Positions 38,101 to 49,383 of a stretch of DNA of 53,793 bases are shown one piece after another (positions within the stretch are counted from its first letter, which is position 1; the number at the start of each line of letters is the position of its first letter). The notes under the pieces are model-generated. The model saw only the letters and a list, made by a program, of their open reading frames with translations, ran no database searches and was not told the origin of the DNA. The translations under genes were made by a program, and so were the position numbers. This DNA is from Clavulina sp. PMI_390 (Eukaryota > Basidiomycota > Agaricomycetes > Cantharellales > Hydnaceae), in contig WIDE01000157.1 of the NCBI GenBank assembly GCA_015039315.1, forward strand, positions 1,812 to 55,604, given 5' to 3'.

Positions 38101-38793
38101 ATCCCTCGGGTGTCGTCGCCCATTCATGGTACGGATGCGGATGACGACGACGATGAGGAGGAGGATGAACTACTGCTTGTGGGCCCAAGATACCCTCCAC
38201 CCTTCTCTCATTCAGGCGCTGACGCTCATAACTTTAATGTTGATGAGTATGATTATGACGAAGAGGAGGGAGATGCGTCCGCATTACACATTGGCGCGTC
38301 TATCCTGCGATTGAATGAGCTTGTTGCGAAACATGACAGCATCACTGGCCCGGGCAATATGGCCGATAATGATGGCAACATTTCGCTTTCTGCTTCTGCT
38401 CCTGGTTCGGCGTCGTCACCGCGGTTGCCGGTGTCGCCATGGACAATATCCGCTGTGTCAACACCAATGCCAACTTCATTGGCCACCACACCCACGCCAA
38501 GCGCTGAAGCTCCTCCCGCATCGGCGGCATCCTCATCGAGTTCCGCAGCAGCTCAGGGTCCAAAACCCCCCATTATGCAACAACGCAGGGAGTATTCGGT
38601 TGCGTTTGTGGTGGAGTTTGTGGCGCTCCGAAGAGGATTAGTTTACCTCGGTGCCTGTCCTCCCTCCTCTTCCTCTGCGCCGCCTCCTCCAAATAGTGGT
38701 GCGGAGAATGGAAGAGGGGGGATGAGGTTGGTGGACGGTACTGGAAGGGTATGGGCCGAGTGGCCGTCGATTGGGGAAGTTGTCGTGGTTTGA
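35200..38793 (+). CDS. TRAPPC13: TRAPP complex subunit TRAPPC13 (DUF974)
   Basis: This is a subunit of the TRAPP tether in ER-Golgi/endosomal traffic. Four exons (35200-35250, 35307-35840, 36031-36423, 37006-38793) sum to 2,766 nt, 921 residues, in frame. The start gives MDGQPTHALALKVMRLSRP, matching the family's opening. The diagnostic segment is LSATFGSIQLGETFSGIVTV, followed by MRKFYKF, VTNPLSVKTKV and the beta-sandwich region to GRLLTS. Exon 4 resumes with LLSRRVPLPATT, then a long Pro/Ser/Ala-rich disordered insert, an acidic DDDDDEEEDE run (about 38140-38170) and the conserved ending FVVEFVALRRGLVYLG. Animal homologues have about 400 residues, so more than half of this protein is low-complexity insertion. 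The third intron (36424-37005) is 582 nt, about ten times the local norm, which is the weakest part of the model; two adjacent genes are the alternative. Confidence 0.8.
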
Positions 38794-39910
38794 TCGTTGA
38801 CGTATCCGGCGTCCTGTCAATGTTTCATGTGTGTACACTGTGCATGACATGCTAGCCTATAGCCAATACCCGACAGCAACGTTTCTTGCCGCTATCGTGT
38901 GGAATTGCGACGGTTCCATCCCTGGTTAGAGTTTTTAGGTTATATTTCCCCTTCCTTTTGCGCTGTGGGGTTTGATTAGATGGCCCAATATCTTCTGGCA
39001 CGACAGTGTTTCGACGACCTCGGTCCCTTCAATCATTAGTGTTAGGATGCATTCAGGCTTTTGACAAGGCGAATTCCATGACATTTCCGGCGCCATTAGC
39101 ATTTTGCGGCGGTTTGACGTGGGTGTCGCGATGCGGACGGCGCGCTACACGGGGCCCAAGATGGGGTTCGCGCAGCGACAGAACCCTTTGTTAAGGGTTT
39201 TTGTAATGAACACGGTGGATCCGCCCCATCCCATATAATTATTTTGTCTGGTAATTATCTCAATAATAACGATATCGATCCCAGGCACACAGAGGCCGCC
39301 CACAGGGAAGACTCAATACAGTCTGGGACCCTGTACAGGACCGGATACAGGGCATCTAGGCCGAACCTTAAATTGCATCTGAATCGGGGTACCAAGCAAA
39401 CTCAAATTTAGAGCTCCCTGCCGGCCGAGTTGAGTTGGCCGAGTTGGGATCCAGCTTTGCTCCCTTTGTGTTTGGACATCGGCTTGCTTTCCAACACGTG
39501 TGGGGCTTGGCGAGCAGGCGAGGGCTGGTTGCTCCTGTGGGATATGATATGATATTTCCTGATATGACAGGTAGTGCTCCAAGGAACCAGCGCGTGTGGC
39601 GATTCTCGTCCCTATGTGTGAGGGGGATGTGGATCTGGTGCCTCGGTAGTGAGCAGATCTGTGTGGAAAAAATAATCAATTATTGGGGGGAAGTAGAAGG
39701 CGCGGCCGTCGAATCGCCAACTTGAATGGGAGGAAACAACTGAATGGGCCCATTCAGCCGACGCCCCGAACGAAAATACTATATACATGCTCTTCCTTCC
39801 GCACAACCTTCGATTTTCTCTCCACGGTTCCCCCTTCTTCCCTCCTCTCTCTCCCCTCCCCTTTCATCTTTCCACCTTCCAGCCAACCTCACTCGCCGTC
39901 CTTTTCCCTG
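38794..39910. other. Intergenic region upstream of the permease
   Basis: This 1.1-kb region holds the TRAPPC13 3' end and the FCY2-like promoter. It has small direct repeats (GCCGAGTTG twice near 39424-39445, GATAT repeats near 39541-39560). No gene is supported. Confidence 0.5.
39780..39900 (+). promoter_or_regulatory. TATA-like box and CT-rich leader of the permease gene
   Basis: TATATA at 39780-39785 is followed by about 110 bp of strongly CT-rich sequence running to the ATG at 39911. This is a typical fungal core promoter arrangement. Confidence 0.55.
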
Positions 39911-42253
39911 ATGGCTGACTTGGAAAAGAAGGTCTCGATCACTTCTGAGCCGGCATCCTCATCGCCGCAAGGTGATAGCGAGCTCGCCGCCCAACCCTCG
40001 TGGTTGCGCCAGTGGTCATCCAAGCTCCTCTCCTACGGTGTTGAAGTCCATGGGTAAGAACTCCACTATTGTAGAGGTAGACAAATCTCTTCGTGCTCAC
40101 TTCTGTGCGCTTTCTGTTTTGGCCGTCATCAGTGTCACTCCTGTTCAGCCCGAGCAGCAGACCTACACCAACTTCATCAACCTCTTCTTCCTCTGGCTCG
40201 GCGCGAATGGCTGCATTATCACGTATGAGCATGTTTTCTGCGTAGCAATTTAGTATTGTTGACATCTTCCTGTATTCCCAATTGCAGCTTCTCGTCGGGC
40301 ACTCTCGGTCCCCTCTACTTTGGTCTTGGCCTCCGAGACTCTGCTCTCTGCATCCTTTTCGTCAATGCTTTCGGGGCCCTCCTTCCTGCCTACTTGTGAG
40401 TGTTACTAGCATCTGGAACATCACGCATACTACCCCCAGCTGACCAGACATGGCATCATTTCCTCCAACTCCTGATCTACATCTACGCCCCCCGCAATAG
40501 CTCCACCTTTGGCCCTGGCACTGGCATGAGGCAGATGATCTTTGCCCGCTACAGCTTTGGTTACTTTGGCGCTGCTTTGATCTGTACGTGGGAATCACTC
40601 CACCTTTATCTCAGCGCCTGACCTATCTCCTGTTTCGTTCCCTGACTCCCAATCCTCTGATGGTACTCCTGAACAGCTGCTGCCAACATCGTTACCTTCA
40701 TGGGCTTCCTGATTCTCAATGGTATCCTTGGCGGACAGGCTTTGGCTAGCGCCTCCAGTGGCAACTTGAGCTGGGATGTCGGCATCGTCATCATTGCTCT
40801 CATTTCGCTCTTCGTATGTATTTTCTCTACTTGCAAATATGTTTTGAACTAACCCGTGCTGATTTAAAACCCCTTGACAGCTCGTCTTTTGCGGGTATCG
40901 CGTTATCACCACCTATGAGAAGTTTGCTTGGCTCCCCGTGTTCATTGTCTTCATTATTGCAACCGGCGTCGGCGGCAAGCACCTCTCGAATCCCGTACGG
41001 CTCCCTTCGTCCCCTATCTGCTCCAATATTTCCAAACTGACGCCGCTCATTCATTTTTCCCTCAATTTTCATTAATTTTGGTGTGCCCGGCGGCCCACGT
41101 GTATTCCCACTCGTCGACTGGCCTGCTTGCCCGATCGTAGCCTCCTGTCGCCCCCGCCACTGCAGCGCAGGTGTTTGACTTCATGGGGGCATTGTTCGGC
41201 TTCGTTGTCTCGTGGGCAACGCTCGCCGCAGACTACACGATCTACATGCCCGCATCGGCCCCGAAGGCCAAGGTGTTCCTCTACGCCTACTTTGGCTTCC
41301 TCATCCCACTCGTCCTTCTCGAGATTCTTGGTGCGGCGTTCATGAACACTGCTTTCGTGAATGATGCCTGGATGGCCGGTTACGAGGTCAATGGCGTCGC
41401 AGGTCTGTTGGCGGCTGCCCTTGAGCCAGCTGGGAGGTTTGGCAAGTTCTGCATGGTTGTTATCGCTATGAGTACGTCTCCGTTCTCTCTCTCTTTTGGC
41501 CCTGATTTGCACTGGAATCTATGGGGACGACATATATATATATATTATCCGTACCCACGGTCGCGCAAGCGCACAACGTTCACAACCCAGCGTGCTTGCT
41601 TTGCTTCGATCTTCTATTGTTTGTTCCATTTGGTAGATATGTTACTGATCATTTTCTCCCACCATAATTCTCACGCGTAGGTGTTCCCGCTGCATGTGCA
41701 CCCACGATGTACTCGTTCGGTATCAGCTTCCAGTGTGTGGCACCCATCTTTGCCTATGTTCCTCGCTACGTGTTTGCAATTTGCGCCACCGCTGTGTATG
41801 TTTCATTTCTCTCACTTTCCGTCGACTTGGCTCATAGTTTGCAAATCCTCTAGCATGATCCCCGTTTCCATTGTCGGTGCTCACCACTTTGATGAAGCCC
41901 TGACCAACTTCCTCGCCGTCATTGGCTACTATGCCGCCTCCTTCTCTGCCGTGCTCCTCATCGAGCACAAGGTTTACCGCTCTTCCGACCCATATCTGTA
42001 CGACCGCACTGCATGGAACCAATGGCGCCGCCTTCCGCTTGGGTGGGCCGCGTGGTTGGCCTTTGCTTGCTCGTTTGCGCTCATTGTGCCTGGGATGAGC
42101 GAGGTCTGGTACACTGGCCCTATCGCGGCCAAGGGCACGGGCGATATCGGTTTCGAGCTTGGCTTTGCTACAACGGTGGTTCTGTATACAATCTTCCGCG
42201 CAGTAGATCTGAGATTTGTCACCAAGAGGCTTGGTGGAACACTCTCTGACTAA
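39911..42253 (+). CDS. FCY2: NCS1-family purine-cytosine permease (FCY2 type)
   Basis: This is a plasma-membrane proton symporter for cytosine and purines. The start at 39911 lies after a TATA/CT-rich promoter. Exon 1 (39911-40053) encodes a soluble N-tail ending YGVEVHG, which joins VTPVQPEQQTYTNF, the conserved NCS1 entry. Family motifs then follow: NLFFLWLGANGCIIT, FSSGTLGPLYFGLGLRD, FGPGTGMRQMIFARYSFG, AAANIVTFMGFLILNGILGG, FVVSWATLAADYTIYMP and NFLAVIGYYAASFSAVLL. About 12 membrane segments are expected. Nine or so exons have introns of about 50-80 nt except one of about 210 nt (about 41472-41680), which contains a TA microsatellite (41532-41545). It ends LGGTLSD at 42253. The protein is full length at roughly 500 residues. 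Substrate choice within cytosine/adenine/guanine is not readable. Confidence 0.93.
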
Positions 42254-43495
42254 GTGGCGGCTCCTCCGTCTCCGTGTCTCTTCCACGCCGTGATTGTTCC
42301 TTTTCTTTTTTCGCTTTCTGGGCGGTTTCACCTTGCTTACTTCGTTGTTGTTCGCTAATGTTTGAATAAAACTTTCCCCGACCGGGTCGTGTCGTTTCGT
42401 GTGTTGCTGTTCCCCCGTATACCTTGATCTACCGTTCCCCTTCATCATATCATAGATTTTCAGTCGGTACTTTCTCCTTCCCACCCTGTTCAGGGCTACA
42501 TGCACACATACACACATTCACGATCATACATGCTAGCGAGGGCCTCTACACATAGTACTAGTACTCTTCCTTGCCATGGTGTCTAATCAATTGAAATAAC
42601 TTCCACTCAACTGCGCGCATGGCTGAATGGTCTGCCCGAATACCACTCATAAATCGAACCCTGTTTGGTGGCTCAATTCTTTGTTTTAGTTAGGCTTGGC
42701 GTGTCCAAATCAGCGCCACCCATGAGCACATCAAGGTGGTTCATTCCATCAAGGCGCGGGGACTGGCTATGCAAGCTTCAAGCTAGCGGGATATGATGTA
42801 AGCCAGTCATCATAACCAGCTTCTCCGATATTGAGAATGCAGACATTATTGCATCGTTGGTTTTCGTAAAAATTCACCTCCCGACAAAGAGGAGAGTCGA
42901 TTAGGTTTGTGTCATGATTTACGTTGATTTAGTTGGTATCTTGAGGAGGTAAATCCCCTATTATTTCCACTCCGGAATCCCACCTGTCACCGTCCCTATC
43001 TGCTGTCGCGGGCGCACCGCTATGGCGGCTTGGAAGGAATGCACATCGATACTTATCAAATGTCCAATCAGGGGCAGGCCTTTTGGAAACGACTGCAATA
43101 GCATTACAGGCGTATTAAATGAGTTTGATGGTGATTCGTTAGATCAGAAGTATGAGAGACTGATCGCTCAGAGTTTAGATTTGGGCTGGGCGGACTTGGA
43201 GAGTCCGCAGCCTAAACAGTGAACCGCGTTTCTCATGCACAAGGCACCAGATTCGCACTAGTACGTTGAGGGCGCAGCCCGGGAGATGCTGTAGAGGGGG
43301 AGCAGCTAGGACTACTGGGGCACCGCTGATTTTAACCGATGAACTTGAGCCCGTGGCGGACTCAGAGTTTGCCTGCATTGAATGACTGGCATTGGCATAC
43401 GATTGTTGTGGGTTGTTACGCATCACACACAGCAACAAAGTGGCAATTCTTGCCAGCCTTTTTGGCCTTCGGGTTCTCACTGGACACATTTAATT
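42254..43495. other. Intergenic region between permease and copy B
   Basis: This 1.24-kb gap has a small frame at 43022-43222 (66 residues) with no supporting features. A tRNA-like snippet near 42611 was examined and rejected. It contains the promoter of copy B; no TATA box was assigned. Confidence 0.5.
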
Positions 43496-45431
43496 ATGAA
43501 CTTCCTGCGACCCTTTATTCTCCATCCGTTTACTCGTTTTCGCAGCGCAAACCTTGCTCTTATCGCTTTCTGCCTCGCCTCTCTCATTCTTCTCGCCTTC
43601 TCACAGCACAAAGCCATACTCCGTATCCCGGCTCTTGTTCACAACGATTTTGCCCGCCTACCGCCGCTGTATCCTGAGTATGACGAGGAGGAGCGAAAAC
43701 TTCCCCAACATAACGAGGACGCACCCTTCCCTGACGGTCGTCATGCTCGCTTCATTCGCTTCGATAACCAGATCTGGGGTCTTGGTTTGAACAACCAGCT
43801 CTTCGAAATGTAAGTCTTACGTGCTTATTCAACGCCTCTATCTGTACTTTATGGATGCTAATGCTGTATATCGGATACGTACACCCGACCCCTACATCGA
43901 TGCCAAACCAGACTTCTCAATTCTGAGATAGCACGGCGTGCGGAAAGGTCGTACGCCTTCACTCCCTACGTATGGAAACGAGGTGCTTGGGGCGAGTACA
44001 TTGATGTGGAAGAGAACAACCACCTGGTTGGCTCCTCCGCAAAAGTGCGCGCCGCTCGGGTGCCTCTTCGTGCTATCATACAGTCTCCGACATCAGGGGA
44101 GCCGTGGCCTACCCTTGCCGACGAACCCTCGACCTCACCACCACGGGCTGTCTCTGAGCGCTGGTACGAACACATGTGTCCGCGCTACAAGCGACTCGTG
44201 ATAAATCCAGAGGAGACAAACAAAGAAATCGGTGTGGATTTCGAAAGAGATGATACCCTCGTTATCTTGGATAAATGGGCAGAGTACCTGCGAAACCTAG
44301 ATCACCCATGCGTCCACATCAAATACAATACTCCCCGAATCATCGACTTTCGGTAGGCACTTGATCCTAGCAAATTCTTCCCTCCCGCATTGTGGGCTCA
44401 CGCTTTACTATCGGACCCCGTTTCTAGCACGATGGGGTCTCCAACCCTCGAGTCCTTGTGGCCCTCGTTCTCAACCTCACCAGTCATGACTGCTTTCGCC
44501 TGGTCCCCTCTCGTCCATAATGCCGTTGAGCGCAATTTGGATTCTCTTCACCTGCGAAGCGGAGATAGCCCGCCACATGACCCACCATCCTCATCGGTAC
44601 CCGGGCTAGTCACGCTTCATGTACGAAGACAAGACTTCAAAGACCGTACGTCATTTTCGCGTCGGCCAGGATTGAACCCTGTGTCAATAAACTCACAGTT
44701 CATACCCCATAATTTTGAGCAGATTGCAGCTGGATAGCTCGTGGGTGATCTACTCTTCGCTTGTCCTCAATCTGTTGATATATCTTAATCCCTTCTAGGA
44801 TTTGCGCCGTTCCATGGATGGAGTCACCTTTCCTTCCTCCCTGACCGAATAGATGTCGCCCCTGGCACTTCTGAAGACGACCGCTTAGCGTACGCCTTCC
44901 CGCGCTGCTGGGTCGAACGTTCCACTATCGTTGAACGCCTTCGCTTATTACGTACCGAGTATGCCGACAACTTGGCTGGAAAGACCATTCATCTTAATAA
45001 GGTCCATCTGGCTACGAATGGGGACGCCGAGTGGGTGGAGGAGGTACGAAGAACACTACTGGATGATGGGTGGGAGAGTGTCACGAGCACTTATGACTTG
45101 ATGCTGGGGTGGGAGGAGCGAGGAGTGCCAGTCGATGGTGCAATTGGTGCGTCCCGATCTTATTCTGCGGCTCCTCCGCTCTCCACTTAACACTTGTTCT
45201 CTGCCTCATGCCTTCTTCCATCTTTGATGCGACAGACATGGAATTTGCGTCTCGGGGTGAAGTGTTCGTCGGGAACGGCTTCTCAACATTTACGTCAACT
45301 GTGTATGTCCGGCTACTCTCGCTGGGGGCCGCGAAATGCACCCACTAGGCTATGTACTGATTCATCTTTGATCCAGTGTTTCATTGCGCCTGGTCCGACA
45401 AATTCCAGCCATCCAAACTAGGTTTTGGTGA
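43496..45431 (+). CDS. O-fucosyltransferase-like type II membrane protein, copy B
   Basis: Seven exons (43496-43809, 43912-44352, 44428-44645, 44723-44740, 44799-45146, 45236-45302, 45377-45431) total 1,461 nt, 486 residues. The ATG at 43496 is chosen because it precedes the short cytosolic tail and signal anchor (LALIAFCLASLILLAF), matching copies A and C. Landmarks are LGLNNQLFE, SPTSGEPWP, TLHVRRQDF, FHGWSHLSFLPDR and VFVGNGFSTFTS. Exons 6 and 7 have exactly the same lengths (67 and 55 nt) as in A and C, and the protein ends QTRFW-stop. The likely role is Golgi/ER fucosylation or a related sugar transfer; the acceptor is unknown. It is the most divergent of the three intact copies and is the parent type of the relic at 46812-47975. 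Confidence 0.86.
44723..44740 (+). other. 18-nt microexon in copy B
   Basis: It is flanked by AG (44721-44722) and a GTGGGT donor. Inserted between exon 3 and exon 5 it reads HCSWIAR in frame, aligning with HCAFLAK in copies A and C. Skipping it leaves the frame intact but removes six residues. Confidence 0.65.
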
Positions 45432-45814
45432 CGAATACTTTCTATCGCTCAGCCCATTGCGCTTGAAGAGCTTGGTGCATGGTGGTTCTCGATACTTATA
45501 ATTTACTGGTCGCTGGCTGAGCAACCCGAGCGACACGCCCCCAAAATCATGATGCAATACACGAGCCTGCTGCCACCTATGGACTAGATGAGCATCCAAT
45601 ATACCCCATAATATACATTACACCTAATAGTATATATGCTCAGGATTGATGTGCTTCTGAGTCTGCTTGATTATCTGATCCAAAGGCTTGTCAAATGAGC
45701 TTTAATCGTAACGAGTCGTCGTTCCTCGCTGTTAGCGCGAAGTTGAGAGGGTTATCGAGCACTTCCATCCCCTGTGCGCACAGTAATGTAACACTGATAA
45801 AGATTAAATTCAGT

Positions 45815-46263
45815 GAAGGAAGGAGATATCATTGAAAAGGTGCCCATAACACCAGATCATGATCCTAAGTCCATCAATGAGCTCAAGAGGGCTTTACGGA
45901 GGGATAATCGGAGAAGTGTAGCAAGTACACATATCTAGAGGTGGAATGACAAGAGAGCGGGACGTCCTAGATAAGGCTATTGGCACGTAATCTCCCCTAA
46001 TCAACAAGGACGATAACTTGAGCATCCTGCAATTGATCAGCCTATCAATCTTTACTTTGTTCTATAATAGTTCTTCTGCAGACCTGGAGATGGCCGCGAG
46101 AAGCGAGGTGTCTGTAGGCAATGGGTTTTCCGTGTCCACGTCTACCAAGTATGCCCCCAATGCTTAATTGAAGTATATTGAGGTCTCGCTGACACTCTCC
46201 CATGGCAGGGTATTGCTTAGGCTGAGCAGTGGACTTCCACTGAATCAAACTTGGTTTTGGCGA
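45815..46263 (+). pseudogene. Relic of a copy-C-like glycosyltransferase (3' half only)
   Basis: About 45815-45935 matches the end of exon 5 of copy C with gaps (GAGCTCAAGAGGGCTTTACG versus GAGCTTAAAAGGGCTTTGTG). Exon 6 is preserved at 46082-46148 with its exact 67-nt length and splice sites, encoding DLEMAARSEVSVGNGFS. Exon 7 (46209-46263, 55 nt) is preserved except that the TGA stop has become CGA. Exons 1-4 are missing. The spacing to the transporter relic (about 340 nt) equals that between intact copy C and the intact transporter (332 nt). Confidence 0.8.
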
Positions 46264-46540
46264 CGTATAGGAGGGTCATCTCGAGGCATTGCAGCATAAG
46301 TATAACCTCGTGGACCAGACGAAGGTAGTTGTGATTCGGCCAACATTCTACCGATTTATTCAGGCAGGCCAGCCTACGGAATTCCGGCTGATGGTGGTCG
46401 CCTCACAAGCAGCAGCAGCTAGCATCATTGAGAGGTCCCGGCATCCGTGGCTAGGGGACTTATATGTGTTTGTGAATCTTTTTTATTGAAAGAAAGAGTC
46501 GTTCAATCCAGAAGCATTAGCCAGTGCGCACTTGTTGCGA
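46264..46540. other. Spacer between two relics
   Basis: It corresponds in position to the spacer between intact copy C and the transporter (51337-51667), but only its right end (TGACCAAACAATC) is clearly alike. A 66-residue frame (46289-46489) fills much of it; nothing else supports it as coding. Confidence 0.45.
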
Positions 46541-46806
46541 TCGACGACTGGTGACCAAACAATCTCAATAAGTGCAGCTGCTACCTCCGACAATGTTGAC
46601 ATGCTATGCAGCTATCACCATCGAGACCCTTATTTTTTCATTGTAGGTACTATATAGTGGTCCTGCCAAATCGTAACTAATGTCTTACTGACGATGCATC
46701 TTCATTCCGGTAGGAATGTCATACTACCAGCCTGAATCAAATTCAGGCATACCAACCTGTCGAAAACCGGTCGCCCATGCCCTACTGCTACCTTGCGGCT
46801 GATATT
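46541..46806 (+). pseudogene. Relic of the 5' end of the sugar transporter
   Basis: It aligns with the leader, exon 1, intron 1 and start of exon 2 of the intact transporter at 51600-51860. Shared landmarks are TGACCAAACAATC, TGTTGACATGCTATGC versus TGTCGACATACTATGC, GTACTATATAGTGG versus GTACTGTGGAATGG, and CTGAATCAAATTCAGG versus CTGAATCAAATCCAGG. It stops abruptly near 46806, where glycosyltransferase sequence begins. The initiation region is altered and no frame survives. Confidence 0.75.
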
Positions 46807-46811
46807 GGAGG

Positions 46812-47975
46812 AATCTTATGACCTGATCTTGCCGGCGAATCCTTGGCTCTACCCCCATGGGCTGTCTCCAGGCGTTGGCAAGAACACATGTCTGTGCTCC
46901 AAGCGGGTCCGTGATGAACTGAGAAGAGACGAACAAAGAGATCAACATAGGCATCGAAAACGACCGCACTGTCACCATCTTGGATAGATGAGCAGAGCAG
47001 TCGCAAAATCTAGTTGACCCATACGTTCACATCGTGCACAATGGTCTGAGATCATCGACATTCGATATTTACTTGGCACTATAAACACTCTCAGCATTGC
47101 GTTGACTGATCTATATTTACTATCAAATTCCTCTCCTAGAATGTTCGGGACCCCAACTCCCGATCTTTATGGCCTCTGGTCTCAACGTCACCAGTCATGA
47201 CTGCCTTTCACGCTATCCATTTTGGTTCACGATATCTGTCAAGCACGGTGTGGGCTCCATTCATCTGCAAGGCTTGTTGAGTCCACCATACAACACGCCG
47301 TCGTTGAGTAGATTGTAGATGGATGATTCGTGTGTGATCTAGTCCTTGCTTTCCCTCCACTTTGGCCACCTTCCTTCGAAGGATTTTCATAGGTGGAATT
47401 ACATTTCCTTCCTCCCTGACCTTCCAGAAACTACCCGCTAGCCGACGTCATCACTCCATGCCGGGTGAAACTTTCCGCTGTTACTGAGCGCCTGCACTCA
47501 TAACGCACCAAGTACGCCAAAAATTTGGCTGGAAAGACCATTCATCTGAAGAAGGTTCATCTGATGATAAATGGGGTCGCCGACTGGAAGGAAGTATGAA
47601 TATCATCACTGAATGATAGGTGCGGGGTTCAACGAGCATGTATGACCTGATGTTGGTGTGGGAGGAGCGAGGTATGCCAGTCCATTGCGCTCTCAAGATC
47701 ATTTCGAGCTGGCTTTGCTCCCGTTACGTCTGCCGGCCTCCTGGTCGCTTGACCACTAACCCATCATTATATTAGATACTGAATCTGCGTCTCGAGGGGA
47801 AATTCTGGTTGGGAACGGCTTCTCAACATTTACGTCAACTGTGTGTGTTCATCTGCTCAGCCCTGTTGCGAGGACACCCTTGCAGCCGATCGGCTAGCAC
47901 ACGATCTAGTCTCCTGCCCGCGCTCAGACAGATAAGTTCCGGCTATCCAGACAATTTTTTTCTGGTGTCCAGGAA
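46812..47975 (+). pseudogene. Relic of a copy-B-like glycosyltransferase, 5' part deleted
   Basis: Similarity to copy B begins in the middle of exon 2 (GGGCTGTCTC near 46858) and continues in order through exon 3 (TCACCAGTCATGACTGC at about 47189), the microexon position (47312-47329, still 18 nt between AG and GT), exon 5 (TTGGCTGGAAAGACCATTCA at about 47525), exon 6 (GGGAACGGCTTCTCAACATT at about 47811) and exon 7 (about 47912-47975). Several stops and frameshifts disrupt it. Exon 1 and the first half of exon 2 are absent. The 3' flank to about 48160 also resembles that of copy B. Confidence 0.82.
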
Positions 47976-49383
47976 TGTAATACTCATAATCGTGGAGCAA
48001 AGCACGCGAAGCTATGCGGCTCCTTTGACACGAGCAAATTCCAGTGGCTGATAGATGAGAAATGACTTCGCACGCCCACGAATGTCACGATAACGATATA
48101 GGGAGACTTTGCTGTCGATAAACTAAAGGTGCATCCAAGATGCCCTGTAATGCAGTCTCCACCATACCTCATACGGGCGAAAATGCTGTGTCGACTCGCG
48201 CCAAGATCTTCTAAGTGAATGGTTATCTCGCATCATGACAATACTAATTGATTCGTTACTGGTCCCTTCAGTTTGGTAGTCCCACACTGGACTGCGCAGG
48301 GGAGGCGGAATGTTTTAAAGTACGTCAAAGCCCTCACTAATGATTAGATTATAGCCGGTAACGCGGAGACTTCCTGATCCGTGACTCCCCGTATCGCTTT
48401 GTGAGGCTATGCACTTTTATCTTTCGTTTGTCGGCTAGAGGGATAGCGGCGGTCCCCAATCGACTTCACCTCCAACATCTGCATTTGAAACTGACGAAAC
48501 GTTCAAATAAGACATCTTGATGTACAAGGCTCAAATAGTCGTAAATCAGCGAAATGGACGTTGAAAAGTGAGTCCTTTGAATGTTGGGACTTTGACGTGC
48601 ATGTCATCGCCCGACAATAGATGAACTAATTATAACTCGAGCTTGGCACGAGCCTCCCATTGCGCCTTTTTGACCAGCAACCACTTTCCTTGCGGTATAT
48701 AAGCGGGTAATGGGGTATGCTAGAGAGTTTTCATGTCGTTCCATCGAAGTAATAGAATAGTGGGATCACGGAAGGAAAACGGGAAATGGGGAATATATGT
48801 GTAATGGCTCAGCGGGACCGCCAAGTAACAGGGCCACGTCTAGGAGCCCCACAACTCGGCAACAAGCAATCTCAGGCGAGCGCAAGAGATTAAGCTTCAA
48901 TAACGGTAGTCCAGAGCCTCAACTATTCAGGCTCAAAGATAAAGGCATCACAGCGGAAACATACTATCTTGGGAGTAGTGATAGGTAACGTAAATATTGG
49001 AATGCAGGCTTGGTTTTCACATTTTAATGAAGAGAGGCGCTCGCTAAACGCTGCTGGTATGCGAGGAGATATATTTGACCCTGTTGTGATCGTATCTCAT
49101 TTTCTTGGCTTTCCAATCCCTTGGGGACCGGCCATGCTGCGGTCAAATTCTTACCATGGGGCCTCGTTTCGCTTCAAATTCCATCATCAAACGCCCCCTT
49201 TCCCACTTGGCAGAATTATATATTGGTGCTCCTCGACTGGCATTTACATGTCAGTTCCCCGCGGCGATACCAGCGATTTGGGGAGTACTTCAACCACTTG
49301 TATCGCGCGGTAAACAAGCCAGACTGCCTATAATCCCCCTTTAACCTCTCCCTCCCCAGGACCACTCGTTCAGAACACGGAAT
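47976..49383. other. Intergenic region upstream of copy C
   Basis: This 1.4-kb region has the first about 180 bp as decayed 3' flank of the B-like relic. An ATTATATATTGG box near 49214-49225, about 160 bp before the copy C start, may be its TATA element. Short frames at 48797-48988 and 48969-49313 show no protein-like character. Confidence 0.5.

Noticed and set aside
42605..42665. tRNA-like snippet (GCATGGCTGAATGGTCT, then ATCGAACCC)
   Set aside because: The A-box-like part and the B-box-like part are in opposite orientations and no cloverleaf can be drawn.
46289..46489. 66-codon frame in the spacer between relics
   Set aside because: It is short, has no match to any gene in the window, and sits in decayed sequence.
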